A stretch of 64,000 nt of DNA, from contig CM019718.1 of assembly GCA_009760885.1 (NCBI GenBank), positions 28,207,633 through 28,271,632 of the forward strand, read 5' to 3'. Of the stretch, positions 56,215-64,000 are shown piece by piece (position 1 is the stretch's first letter; every line of letters begins with the position of its first letter). The translations under genes and the position numbers were made by a program. Below the pieces are notes generated by a model, which was given only the letters and a program-made list of their open reading frames with translations, had not been told where the DNA came from and searched no databases. This DNA is from Achatina immaculata. Its lineage: Eukaryota > Mollusca > Gastropoda > Stylommatophora > Achatinidae.

Positions 56215-56462
56215 AGACCAAGCATGACAGCAGCCTCCACCACCACAAGAAACTTGACAGTTCCCAACAGTCAAACATGACAGCAGCCTCCACCACCACA
56301 AGAAACTTGACAGTTCCCAACAGTCAAACATGACAGCAGCCTCCACCACCACAAGAAACTTGACACTTCCCAACAGTCAAACATGACAGCAGCCTCCACC
56401 GCCACAAGAAACTTGACAGTTCCCAACAGTCAAACATGATAGCAGCCTCCACCATTTATACC
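56215..56462. repeat. 53 bp minisatellite, about 4.5 copies
   Basis: Copies of agcagcctccaccaccacaa followed by gaaacttgacagttcccaac. It lies between the two arrays of the POP7 intron. The 150 bases before it are unique. Confidence 0.95.
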
Positions 56463-56479
56463 ACTCCACACCTTATATC

Positions 56480-57803
56480 AGTATATTAGTCCTATACAAG
56501 TATCTCCTGTATTTCAATATATTAGACATATACAGGTATCTCCTGTATTTCAATATATTAGACATATACAGGTATCTCCTGTATTTCAATATATTAGACA
56601 TATACAGGTATCTCCTGTATTTCAATATATTAAACATATACAAGTATCTCCTGTATTTCAATATATTAGACATATACAAGTATCTCCTGTATTTCAATAT
56701 ATTAGACATATACAAGTATCTCCTGTATTTCAATATATTAGACATATACAAGTATCTCCTGTATTTCAATATATTAGACATATACAAGTATCTCCTGTAT
56801 TTCAATATATTAGACATATACAAGTATCTCCTGTATTTCAATATATTAGACATATACAAGTATCTCCTGTATTTCAATATATTAGACATATACAAGTATC
56901 TCCTGTATTTCATATATTAGACATATACAAGTATCTCCTGTATTTCAATATTAGACATATACAAGTATCTCCTGTATTTCAATATATTAAACATATACAA
57001 GTATCTCCTGTATTTCAATATATTAGACCTATACAAGTATCTCCTGTATTTCAATATATTAGACCTATACAAGTATCTCCTGTATTTCAATATATTAGAC
57101 ATATACAAGTATCTCCTGTATTTCAATATATTAGACATATACAAGTATCTCCTGTATTTCAATATATTAAACATATACAAGTATCTCCTGTATTTCAATA
57201 TATTAGACCTATACAAGTATCTCCTGTATTTCAATATATTAGACCTATACAAGTATCTCCTGTATTTCAATATATTAGACATATACAGGTATCTCCTGTA
57301 TTTCAATATATTAAACATATACAAGTATCTCCTGTATTTCAATATATTAGACATATACAAGTATCTCCTGTATTTCAATATATTAGACCTATACAAGTAT
57401 CTCCTGTATTTCAATATATTAGACATATACAGGTATCTCCTGTATTTCAATATATTAAACATATACAAGTATCTCCTGTATTTCAATATATTAGACATAT
57501 ACAGGTATCTCCTGTATTTCAATATATTAAACATATACAAGTATCTCCTGTATTTCAATATATTAGACATATACAGGTATCTCCTGTATTTCAATATATT
57601 AGACCTATACAAGTATCTCCTGTATTTCAATATATTAGACCTATACAAGTATCTCCTGTATTTCAATATATTAGACCTATACAAGTATCTCCTGTATTTC
57701 AATATATTAGACCTATACAAGTATCTCCTGTATTTCAATATATTAGACCTATACAAGTATCTCCTGTATTTCAATATATTAGACATATACAGGTATCTCC
57801 TGT
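56480..57803. repeat. 36 bp minisatellite, second block, about 36 copies
   Basis: Same unit as 51527-54884, with single short deletions near 56911 and 56948 that shift the minus-strand frame. The gacct variant is much more frequent here than in the left block, so the two blocks have evolved partly separately. It ends about 120 bases from POP7 exon 1. Confidence 0.97.
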
Positions 57804-57925
57804 AGCTCTAAATTACGGTGAATAAAATTAAACAAAAATATTTGCCACAAAACAACTTGCTGCAGCAACTATAACTGTAGGCTTGGAATTGCTTTTTAAG
57901 TGATTTCTTTAAACTTGTAAGTTAC

Positions 57926-57996
57926 CTGGGTGGCACACGTTTGTGAAGTGTGTATTCTTCCTCATTTACCACAAGCCTAGATCCTGATGCCTGCAT
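57926..57996 (-). CDS. POP7: POP7 exon 1 (start codon exon)
   Basis: On the minus strand ATG at 57996 starts MQASGSRLVVNEEEYTLHKR and then VPP, ending CCCAG/gtaact. The two leftover bases AG join A of exon 2 to make arginine, giving EYTLHKRVPPRFPQRQNDVY. This matches Rpp20 of vertebrates (EYTLRKRLPSRLPRRPNDIY). The exon has 71 coding bases and the full protein 144 residues, against 140 in human. The exon is too short to be found without homology and has the first ATG in frame. Confidence 0.93.
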
Positions 57997-58147
57997 TTTT
58001 CAGTCTGTGAACAAACACTGAATTTGTAAACTTGAATTTGTGAACAAAACACTGAATTTATGAACAAACACTGAAAACTAAATGTACAATACTAGCAATA
58101 ATAGTTATGTTACAACTTGATATAAATATTGCAGCACACAACAAGAC
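57997..58147. promoter_or_regulatory. POP7 upstream region, no motif identified
   Basis: Sequence 5' of the POP7 start on the minus strand includes repeats of gaacaaacactgaat. I see no TATA box at a sensible distance, as expected for a housekeeping gene. The promoter itself is inferred from position only. Confidence 0.2.
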
Positions 58148-58435
58148 ATGTTTACTAGTCTCATAGTCTGCGGGATGCTGACAGGAAAAAGTGGGTTGGG
58201 GGGGGGGGGTGGGCAAGGGCTAGACCCGTTAATAAATGCTGCAGGAATGAGACACAGGGATTTGTATGCTACGTGTATGGCCCAGGCTGAGAGAGAAGTT
58301 ACTGGATGGGCTGTCAGTGTGGCTAGGAAGAAAGTCACCGGCGGATCTCATAATCAAGTCTAAAGACAGGGAACTGTGGAGAGAAATGATCGCCTACGGC
58401 ATGCGGCACGGCACGCAGGCAGGACCATGTCTCAC
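58148..58435 (+). mobile_element. Reverse transcriptase C-terminal fragment
   Basis: After a run of G residues, plus-strand frames read LDGLSVWLGRKSPADLIIKS and ELWREMIAYGMRHGT. This parallels the end of the element at 15709-16798 (DSLTGWCERRSPTELMACMK, RSIIANASRHGT). Only about 60 codons remain. Confidence 0.75.
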
Positions 58436-58498
58436 ACCGTTTTATCTTGTTACGATCAATTACATGTTAAAAGATGTTCACCAACGGTTCCATACGAA

Positions 58499-58750
58499 AC
58501 AAGAATAGAGGCAAAGCAACTACTCAAATGTGAGAAGTACTATGATCTGGCCAAGCAACTGAGGCAGAGGGCAGGAGTCAAGGCAAAAGTGATAGCTGTA
58601 GAAGTGGGAGCGAGAGGATTCGTAGCAACATCAGCATATAACCTGTGGACGCAACTGGGCATAAAGGGATGAGTAAGAGCAAGGGCATTGAAAAGCCTTT
58701 CAGAAAAGGCTTCATGCTGGCTGTGGAGTATGCGAAACAAGCACTGAGAA
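58499..58750 (+). mobile_element. NeSL/R2-type retrotransposon C-terminal fragment
   Basis: A plus-strand frame reads KYYDLAKQLRQRAGVKAK and then VIAVEVGARGFVATSAYNLW, with LGIKG. In the next frame it continues ALKSLSEKASCWLWSMRN. The pairing of VEVGARGFV with an A-K-S-x-x-EKAS-x-WLW tail is known from the C-terminus of non-LTR elements with a restriction-like endonuclease. One frame shift lies between the two parts. It is a different family from the neighbouring fragment. Confidence 0.7.
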
Positions 58751-58785
58751 CATAAATAATTTTGTTTGTCACAACCAATACCAGT

Positions 58786-58875
58786 CATCTGTAGCTAAAT
58801 CACTAAAGACGCACTTCAAAGTGCAGTGCCAACTGGAAGATCATAGGTTCAATCCTGGGGCAAAAAAAAAAAGCA
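58786..58875 (+). mobile_element. tRNA-derived SINE head
   Basis: The A-box-like gtagctaaatcactaaagac is followed by the B box ataggttcaatcctgggg and then a run of about ten A residues. It resembles a tRNA with its anticodon region altered and an A-rich join, as in SINEs. It is not a functional tRNA because the acceptor stem does not pair. Confidence 0.6.
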
Positions 58876-59370
58876 ACAACTCACAAGACCTCTGGGAGTC
58901 ATGACCCAGAAGGGCCCACCCCCCTTAGAGTGTCAGGAGTTTAATAGGGCCGAAACACTTGTCTGATGATCTGAAGGAGTTGTGTTGTTGTTCCGCTCTC
59001 TACAGTAGAGTTTCCTGCATAAATGTTCACCAACGCACATGGAAAGTATAAAGATTGAATACAATTTTTTCATCACTGCGACTCTGAAAACTGTTCTATC
59101 AACTTTCATCTTGTGCAGGTTCAAGAAAGATGCAACTGTTAAACTGTTCATATGTAAACAAATACAAAACGTGATAGTTAGTTTTTTTTTATTTTATTTT
59201 CTCCAAACCGTTTTAGTGAAGTCCCCAGTAGTTATGCAACAGCTGGTACTAACAATAAATTTTAAACATCACTATTCAAGTTACATCATTACGTGAGTTG
59301 TCTTCAGATCTACACAGCACAACCCTTCTACTCTCCACGTTCTAACTAGCAAACGTGTCACGTTCTAACT
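58876..59370. other. No gene seen
   Basis: A conserved-looking stretch follows the SINE head (agtcatgacccagaagggcc) and may be its body. The rest to 59370 is unique AT-rich sequence. Confidence 0.35.
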
Positions 59371-59655
59371 TCAGTCATTTGCGTGTCCCTTGCGGAACTT
59401 TGCCTCCCTAGAAGCACTCCTGTAGGCCTCTCGGTTGTGAGCAAGATGGCCTGCTGCTGATGCATCCATCTGCAGATCATCAACGATGTCTTGCAGCCAT
59501 CTTCGCCTTGGTCTTCCTCTCTTTGTTTTTCCCATTATGTACCCTTCCAAGACGGTCTTCTCTAGATTAACATGATGTTTAATGTGTCCAAAATATTTAA
59601 GTTCTAACCAACAAACATAAGTGCTGGAAAATAAGCGAGTGCGATACACATACAA
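59371..59655 (-). mobile_element. Non-LTR retrotransposon C-terminal fragment
   Basis: The minus strand reads LKYFGHIKHHVNLEKTVLEG, then KTKRGRPRRRWLQDIVDDLQ and GHLAHNREAYRSASREAKFR. GHIxR...GKTxRGRPRxRWxDDI is the standard end of many RTE/jockey-like reverse transcriptase polyproteins. About 85 codons are open with no stop, so this copy is younger than most. It is 5'-truncated. The sequence relates to 6662-6775. Confidence 0.88.
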
Positions 59656-60077
59656 GCACAGCCAATAATAAAACTCTGATTAATAAACTTTTATTCATTG
59701 AATGGTTTTTTTTCGCTTTCCTCACTCACATACATGTTCCATAAGCCGCTTCTTCCATGTTTCTCGATCGCCACCGGAAGTTGTTTTGTTTCATTAAAAA
59801 ATTATCACAAAACAATAATATAGTGGAGTTATAGAACACTCAATAAAAATAAGCTTTTAGATATTATGCTATTATTATAGTTGTTATATTAAAATTTCAT
59901 AAAATATTAATTTAGTGTGATTGAAATTCTATTTATTATTACACATATTAATACATATCTTTTCTGACGTTTATTTTTAACTTCACACCTTGAAATCTCA
60001 AGAAGAGACTGCAGATGATAGAGGGAGATTTTGTCTTGTGGCAGACACGGTGTTTTTTGGGCTAAGACTTGAGCATA
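59656..60077 (+). other. ARV1 upstream region
   Basis: Unique AT-rich sequence leading to the ARV1 start codon. It should contain the ARV1 promoter and 5' leader, but no element can be pointed to with confidence. Confidence 0.35.
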
Positions 60078-60167
60078 ATGACCAAGTATCAGTGTATAGA
60101 ATGTGGCAGTAAGATACAGAAGCTATACAGAGAATACAAGGCTGGAGTCATCAAAATTGCACATTGT
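60078..60167 (+). CDS. ARV1: ARV1 exon 1
   Basis: ATG at 60078 starts MTKYQCIECGSKIQKLYREY and KAGVIKIAHC, 30 codons ending at the donor CATTGT/gtaagt, phase 0. It matches the ARV1 homology domain ([28 protein letters not shown]). ARV1 is an endoplasmic reticulum membrane protein that affects sterol distribution and GPI-anchor synthesis. Its N-terminal domain binds zinc with two CxxC pairs. Here C6 and C9 form the first pair, and C30 is the first half of the second pair, which the intron splits. It is divergent from POP7. Confidence 0.95.
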
Positions 60168-60357
60168 GTAAGTACACGGACTTGGTTTTGTCGTGACCTA
60201 AGAGTTACGACCAACTTCCAAGGAAAGTCCACACGGTCTCTTCCAGTGTTAGTCAAGCCACCACGGTCCAGATATCATGTGGAGCATGAATAAAGTTCTC
60301 CTGCCCTGACCGGAGTCTTGCTGCCATCATCATTATGTGCCTTCTCCAGAAAAAGTT

Positions 60358-60935
60358 GGCAGTAATGGATGGTGACACTAGAAAGGAAGTTAGGATCAGA
60401 ATTGCAAAAGCAAGAATCTTGAGAACATATGGAATTCAAAAATTATAAGCACAAAAACCAAGTTAAGACTATTCAATTCAAATGTAATATCCACCCTCAT
60501 TTATGCATGCGAAAGCTGGAAAACAACTAAAGAAATAGAAAAGAAATTAGACTCTTTTGAAAACAACTGCCTAAGGAAAATACTCGGCATCAAGTGGAAT
60601 GAATTCAAGAACAATGCAGAAATAAGACAGATGAGTGAACAACAACCAGTCTCATGGGTGATGAGGAAAAGGAAATGGACATATGTTGGTCACTTGATGA
60701 GAAGAAATGATCAGAGAATCCCAAAACAAGCTATCAAGTGGAACACAACAGGCCGAAGAAAAAGGGGCAGACCGCGTGAAACTCTGAAGAGGACATTGTT
60801 AAGAGAGGCTAAATTAACAGGCATAAAATCCTTTGATGAGGTTGAAAGACTCGCCGAAGACAGGAAAAATTGGCGAACTACTTTGCGAGCCCTGTGTGAC
60901 GTTTAACGGCACGGGAAGGATATACGATAAGAATG
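60358..60935 (+). mobile_element. 5'-truncated non-LTR retrotransposon tail
   Basis: Plus-strand frames read KTKLRLFNSNVISTLIYACE, then FENNCLRKILGIKWNEFKNN, VMRKRKWTYVGHLMRRNDQR, KRKWTYVGH and RRKRGRPRETLKRTLLREAK, to WRTTLRALCDV. The last 91 codons are open. It is the same family as 18361-21650. The 3' end (acggcacgggaaggatatac, then gataagaa) matches the 3' end of that copy near 18361, which gives the element's terminus. Confidence 0.88.
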
Positions 60936-61720
60936 AATCGCCCTTTCCCTCACTCCCTCGCCTTGAAGTGCGCTCACCCAGGCTGTGTCCTGTCCACTCT
61001 CGTATCTTATCTCCCTATCTACATCTCTGTCTTCCTCTTGCTCTTTTTCCTTCCAGTATATTGTTACATCTTTTGATATGGCCAAAGTATTTTGTTTTGT
61101 TCATCTTTATTTCTTTGAGAAGTTCACATTGCACTTGTTGGAGCTGTTCTAAAACTTATGCATTTGTGCTTTTCATTCTCCATGTTATATGACCTACTTT
61201 TCTGTAGAACCACATTTCTGTTGCATTAATCTTTCTCTCCATCCTTTTTCTTAGAGTCCAGGTTTCTGCTCCATACAGTAAAACAGTAGATGTAACATTT
61301 TACAAATCTTAGTTTTGTTTGGGCACATTTCTGGATAACAGCACTGTCTTCGTGGTGTTGAATGTTTGCTTTGCCATTCCTATTCCTTTCTTTATCTCTG
61401 TCTCACATCTCCCATCTTTGGTTAGTTTATGACCTAGGTAGCTGTAGTTTGTCACTTGTTCCAGTCTCTCTTTGTTAACAGTTCATCCATCTGTGGCTTC
61501 TGCCTTTTCTTGCTGAACACCATTACTTTGATCTTGTTGATGTTGATCTCAAGTCCCCATTCTTGACTTGTGTATCATATCTTTTAATTTCTGTAGTTCT
61601 GTGAATTCTCTGCTAGAATGTATCATCTCCATATCTTAAATATAAGATCTGCTTTGGGAAATTAAAACTATATTCCCCGTAGTCTTCCCTGCTCATTGTC
61701 CACCTATAGATAAGACCAGA
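60936..61720 (-). mobile_element. Decayed reverse transcriptase fragment, minus strand
   Basis: Minus-strand frames show GLEININKIKVMVFSKK, equivalent to the segment that follows motif C (LxxNxxKTKxMxFS), then KTKICKMLHLLFYC and ending in a basic tail (EGKRARGRQR-like). Stops and shifts are frequent. It is tail to tail with the plus-strand fragment ending at 60935. Confidence 0.65.
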
Positions 61721-61841
61721 AGAAGTTGAAATGAGAAACTCTTAGATTATATGTAGCACATTTTGACCTTTTATGGAAGAATATACCAGCACGAAAAATT
61801 CACCAGGTCATCTTATTAGGTTTATAGCTGCATTACAGACT

Positions 61842-62625
61842 ATGTGTCCAGTCTCTCAGATCAGAAGTTCTTGTTACAGACTGTGTGTCCAGTCTCTCGG
61901 ATCAGTTCTTGTCACAGACTGTGTGTTCAGATCAGAAGTTCTTGTCACAGACTGTGTGTTCAGATCAGAAGTTCTTGTCACAGACTGTGTGTCCAGTCTC
62001 TCGGATCAGAAGTTCTTGTCACAGACTGTGTGTTCAGATCAGAAGTTCTTGTCACAGACTGTGTGTTCAGATCAGAAGTTCTTGTCACAGACTGTGTGTC
62101 CAGTCTCTCGGATCAGAAGTTCTTGTCACAGACTGTGTGTTCAGATCAGAAGTTCTTGTCACAGACTGTGTGTTCAGATCAGAAGTTCTTGTCACAGACT
62201 GTGTGTCCAGTCTCTCGGATCAGAAGTTCTTGTCACAGACTGTGTGTTCAGATCAGAAGTTCTTGTCATAGACTGTGTGTCCAGTCTCTCAGATCAGAAG
62301 TTCTTGTCACAGACTGTGTGTTCAGATCAGAAATTCTTGTCACAGACCGTGTGTCCAGTCTCTCGGATCAGAAGTTCTTGTCACAGACTGTGTGTCCAGT
62401 CTCTCAGATCAGAAGTTCTTGTCACAGACTGTGTGTCCAGTCTCTCGGATCAGAAGTTCTTGTCACAGACTGTGTGTCCAGTCTCTCAGATCAGAAGTTC
62501 TTGTCACAGACTGTGTGTCCAGTCTCTCGGATCAGAAGTTCTTGTCACAGACTGTGTGTCCAGTCTCTCGGATCAGTTCTTGTCACAGACTGTGTGTCCA
62601 GTCTCTCGGGTCAGAAGTTCTCGAC
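61842..62625. repeat. 33/41 bp minisatellite, about 21 copies
   Basis: Two unit lengths share cttgtcacagactgtgtgt. The 41 bp form carries ccagtctctcggatcagaagtt and the 33 bp form carries tcagatcagaagtt. The left half mixes both and the right half is mostly 41 bp. All long ORFs here are artefacts. Confidence 0.96.
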
Positions 62626-62946
62626 CAACAAATTCTTACCCCTGCCCAGTGATGGGTTAAATACCAGACAGACCCCCTGGGCTAGACTTAGCATGGGCCT
62701 CTTCCTGATATAATATATTGATAAAACAGTAATATATATTCATATTTTGTCCATAATGTTGGGCCCCTGCCCATCTGGGCCCCTAGTCTTAAACATATTC
62801 AGCCAGTGGGTAATCTGCCTTGTATTGTAAACTGGAGAAAAATCATGTTTTACATCCATCGACATAGCACATGATGATGATGACTCCAGTTGCTGCAAAC
62901 TTTATGCAGGCCATGTACAGCTTTGGTCTACTTTGCTATCTGGCAG

Positions 62947-63066
62947 GAATCTTGTCAAAAAGTGGCCGACATGTACATCGAGTATGACCCGGTTATTATA
63001 TTTCTGGATGCTTTACTTCTTCGACGTCAGGCATACAGGCATCTGCTCATTAATACAGAGTTTAAT
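62947..63066 (+). CDS. ARV1: ARV1 exon 2
   Basis: The acceptor is tttgctatctggcag and the donor is TTTAAT/gtgagt. It has 120 bases, 40 codons, phase 0. It encodes [20 protein letters not shown], then [20 protein letters not shown], matching the family [41 protein letters not shown]33 in ESC completes the second zinc CxxC pair with C30 of exon 1. The YIEYDPV motif is the family signature, and the first transmembrane region begins at [10 protein letters not shown]. Later exons, with the remaining membrane segments, are right of the window. The donor seeds the following array. Confidence 0.96.
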
Positions 63067-63312
63067 GTGAGTATATGAGCAGTTTTAACAGTTTAATGTG
63101 AGTCTCTGAGCAGTTTTAACAGTTTGATGTGAGCATATGAGGAGTGTTAACAGTTTGATGTGAATATATGAACAGTGTTAACAGTTTGATGTGGTTATAT
63201 GAGCAATGTTAACAGTTTGATGTGAGTATATGAGGAGTGTTAACAGTTTGATGTGGTTATATGAGCAGTGTTAACAGTTTGATGTGGTTATATGAGCAGT
63301 GTTAACAGTCTA
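63058..63312 (+). repeat. Donor-containing 31 bp array after ARV1 exon 2
   Basis: About eight copies of roughly 31 bp begin with the exon end and donor (gtttaatgtgagtatatgag) and continue with cagttttaacag or cagtgttaacag. The early copies retain gtgagt, while later ones have gtgaat or gtggtt. Confidence 0.94.
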
Positions 63313-63317
63313 ATGTT

Positions 63318-63445
63318 TAATATCAAAGTGGTTAGTGCATTAGTTTCATAGCAAAGGTCAGTGGTTGAAGTGTGGCCAGAGACTAGGAGCTGTAAGAAGT
63401 AAAAATGGTAGGCCTGATGGCCACATCACTTTCCAATGTACAAGC
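63318..63445 (+). mobile_element. tRNA-derived SINE fragment
   Basis: The sequence aaagtggttagtgcattagt (A-box-like) and ggtcagtggttgaagtgtgg (B-box-like) occur at tRNA spacing, followed by about 70 bases of tail. It resembles the SINE head near 33070. Confidence 0.5.
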
Positions 63446-64000
63446 AAATCAAGAACTAACGCTGTATCCTCTAGGTGTCTTTGTAGTTTGATAGGCCTGC
63501 CTTTGTCTCTATAAACATTTTTAATACCAGCAACTTAGCACATTAATGTGAGTATACAAATAACTTGAGCACTTTAATGTGAGTATACAACTTAAACAAC
63601 CTTGACCTTGTAATCGGCTTGAATTTCTGTCTGTACTTCCAAATAGCAGTGAAAAATGAAAGCTGAAGGAGTTGAAAAATATTATTTGTCATTAAAACCG
63701 TGTGAGCTTTAACTTTATCTCTTGTCAGTGTCCAGGACACATGGGACTGCCGGTAGCAAGAGATTTTTACTTTTGTCAGTTCTTTGCTTTCTTCGTGGTT
63801 CTTTCCATTGACCATCGGTGCCTCTCATGAATCCAGTTTCTTGGCTAACTTTGTCCCTTTCACTGACATTTAGGATTTATTTTATGTCAGGATCTGTGGC
63901 TGTCATTCTTTATTATGGGGATAGGATCACTAGCAGCATGCACCAGCCTCCTTAGTTGCTTCTTATGGCTTGCGTGGAAGGTAGCAGAGGCTGAATTCTT
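63446..64000. other. ARV1 intron 2, no gene seen
   Basis: Unique sequence with two short copies of aatgtgagtataca near 63545-63590, which echo the preceding array. The short minus-strand ORF at 63543-63815 has no family match. Confidence 0.35.

Larger units (their letters stand above)
49882..57925 (-). other. POP7 intron, 8.0 kb, nearly all tandem repeat
   Basis: Only the ends (49882-49990 and 57805-57925) and a stretch near 56040-56215 are unique. The rest is five minisatellite blocks listed separately. Vertebrate POP7 has a short gene with an intronless coding region, so this intron is unusually large for the gene. The splice sites are CCCAG/gtaact and ccctcag/ATTTCC on the minus strand. 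Confidence 0.85.
60168..62946 (+). other. ARV1 intron 1, 2.8 kb
   Basis: The intron holds a plus-strand and a minus-strand reverse transcriptase fragment meeting near 60936, and a minisatellite at 61845-62625. The portion 60174-60357 is unique. The portion 62626-62946 is unique apart from two gggcccctgcccat-like pieces. Confidence 0.85.

Noticed and set aside
58786..58875. Functional tRNA gene
   Set aside because: A and B boxes are present but acceptor and anticodon stems do not pair and an A tract follows, as in SINEs. The same applies to 33070-33165, 34763-35040 and 63318-63445.
61773..62713. ORFs of about 290 codons (SSCHRLCVQ repeats)
   Set aside because: 33/41 bp array; overlapping ORFs in all three plus frames show lack of coding constraint.

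Overview
The window is animal nuclear DNA. Genes are split into short exons with GT-AG introns. Three conserved eukaryotic genes can be read by joining exons, and there are many remnants of non-LTR retrotransposons, mariner and pogo/Tigger-like DNA transposons and tRNA-like SINEs. The reverse transcriptase families recall those of lophotrochozoans, for example molluscs. That placement is an inference from family resemblance only.

Genes. (1) The plus strand carries the C-terminal half of PPP1R21, a coiled-coil protein of the early-endosomal FERRY complex. It has 12 exons between 2421 and 37204 that join in frame to about 467 codons and a stop; earlier exons lie left of the window. (2) The minus strand carries a complete two-exon POP7 (RNase P/MRP subunit Rpp20), exon 1 at 57996-57926 and exon 2 at 49881-49518, giving 144 residues. 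Its 8 kb intron is almost entirely tandem repeat. (3) The plus strand carries the first two exons of ARV1 (ER lipid-homeostasis protein) at 60078-60167 and 62947-63066; the gene runs off the right edge. POP7 and ARV1 are divergent, about 2.1 kb apart.

The rest. By my tally roughly half of the 64 kb is minisatellite, in about 40 arrays with units of 10-64 bp. Almost every long ORF in the window is an array read through in a frame that happens to be open, not a gene. Layout: 0.6-1.8 kb Tigger-like element; 3.4-6.7 kb a 1.57 kb unit duplicated in tandem; 6.7-8.1 kb broken transposase and reverse transcriptase; 8-15.4 kb arrays around exons 2-4; 15.7-21.7 kb three or four reverse transcriptase relics in one intron, one with a 979 bp exact internal tandem duplication; 22-37 kb exons 5-12 among arrays; 37.2-49.5 kb gene-poor arrays, a decayed reverse transcriptase and a mariner relic; 49.5-58 kb POP7; 58-64 kb ARV1 with retroelement pieces.

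Most notable pattern. Seven of the 28 splice sites I can place lie inside tandem arrays whose unit contains the splice site itself plus neighbouring exon and intron bases. These are donors of PPP1R21 exons 2, 7, 8 and 11 and ARV1 exon 2, and acceptors of PPP1R21 exons 6 and 12. The clearest is exon 8, whose 45 bp unit carries an in-phase GTAAGT and stays open for dozens of copies, so each copy could be a donor that adds 15 residues in frame. Arrays cover half the region, so some overlap with exon edges is expected by chance. The observation worth testing is that units start inside coding exons and duplicate the splice site.
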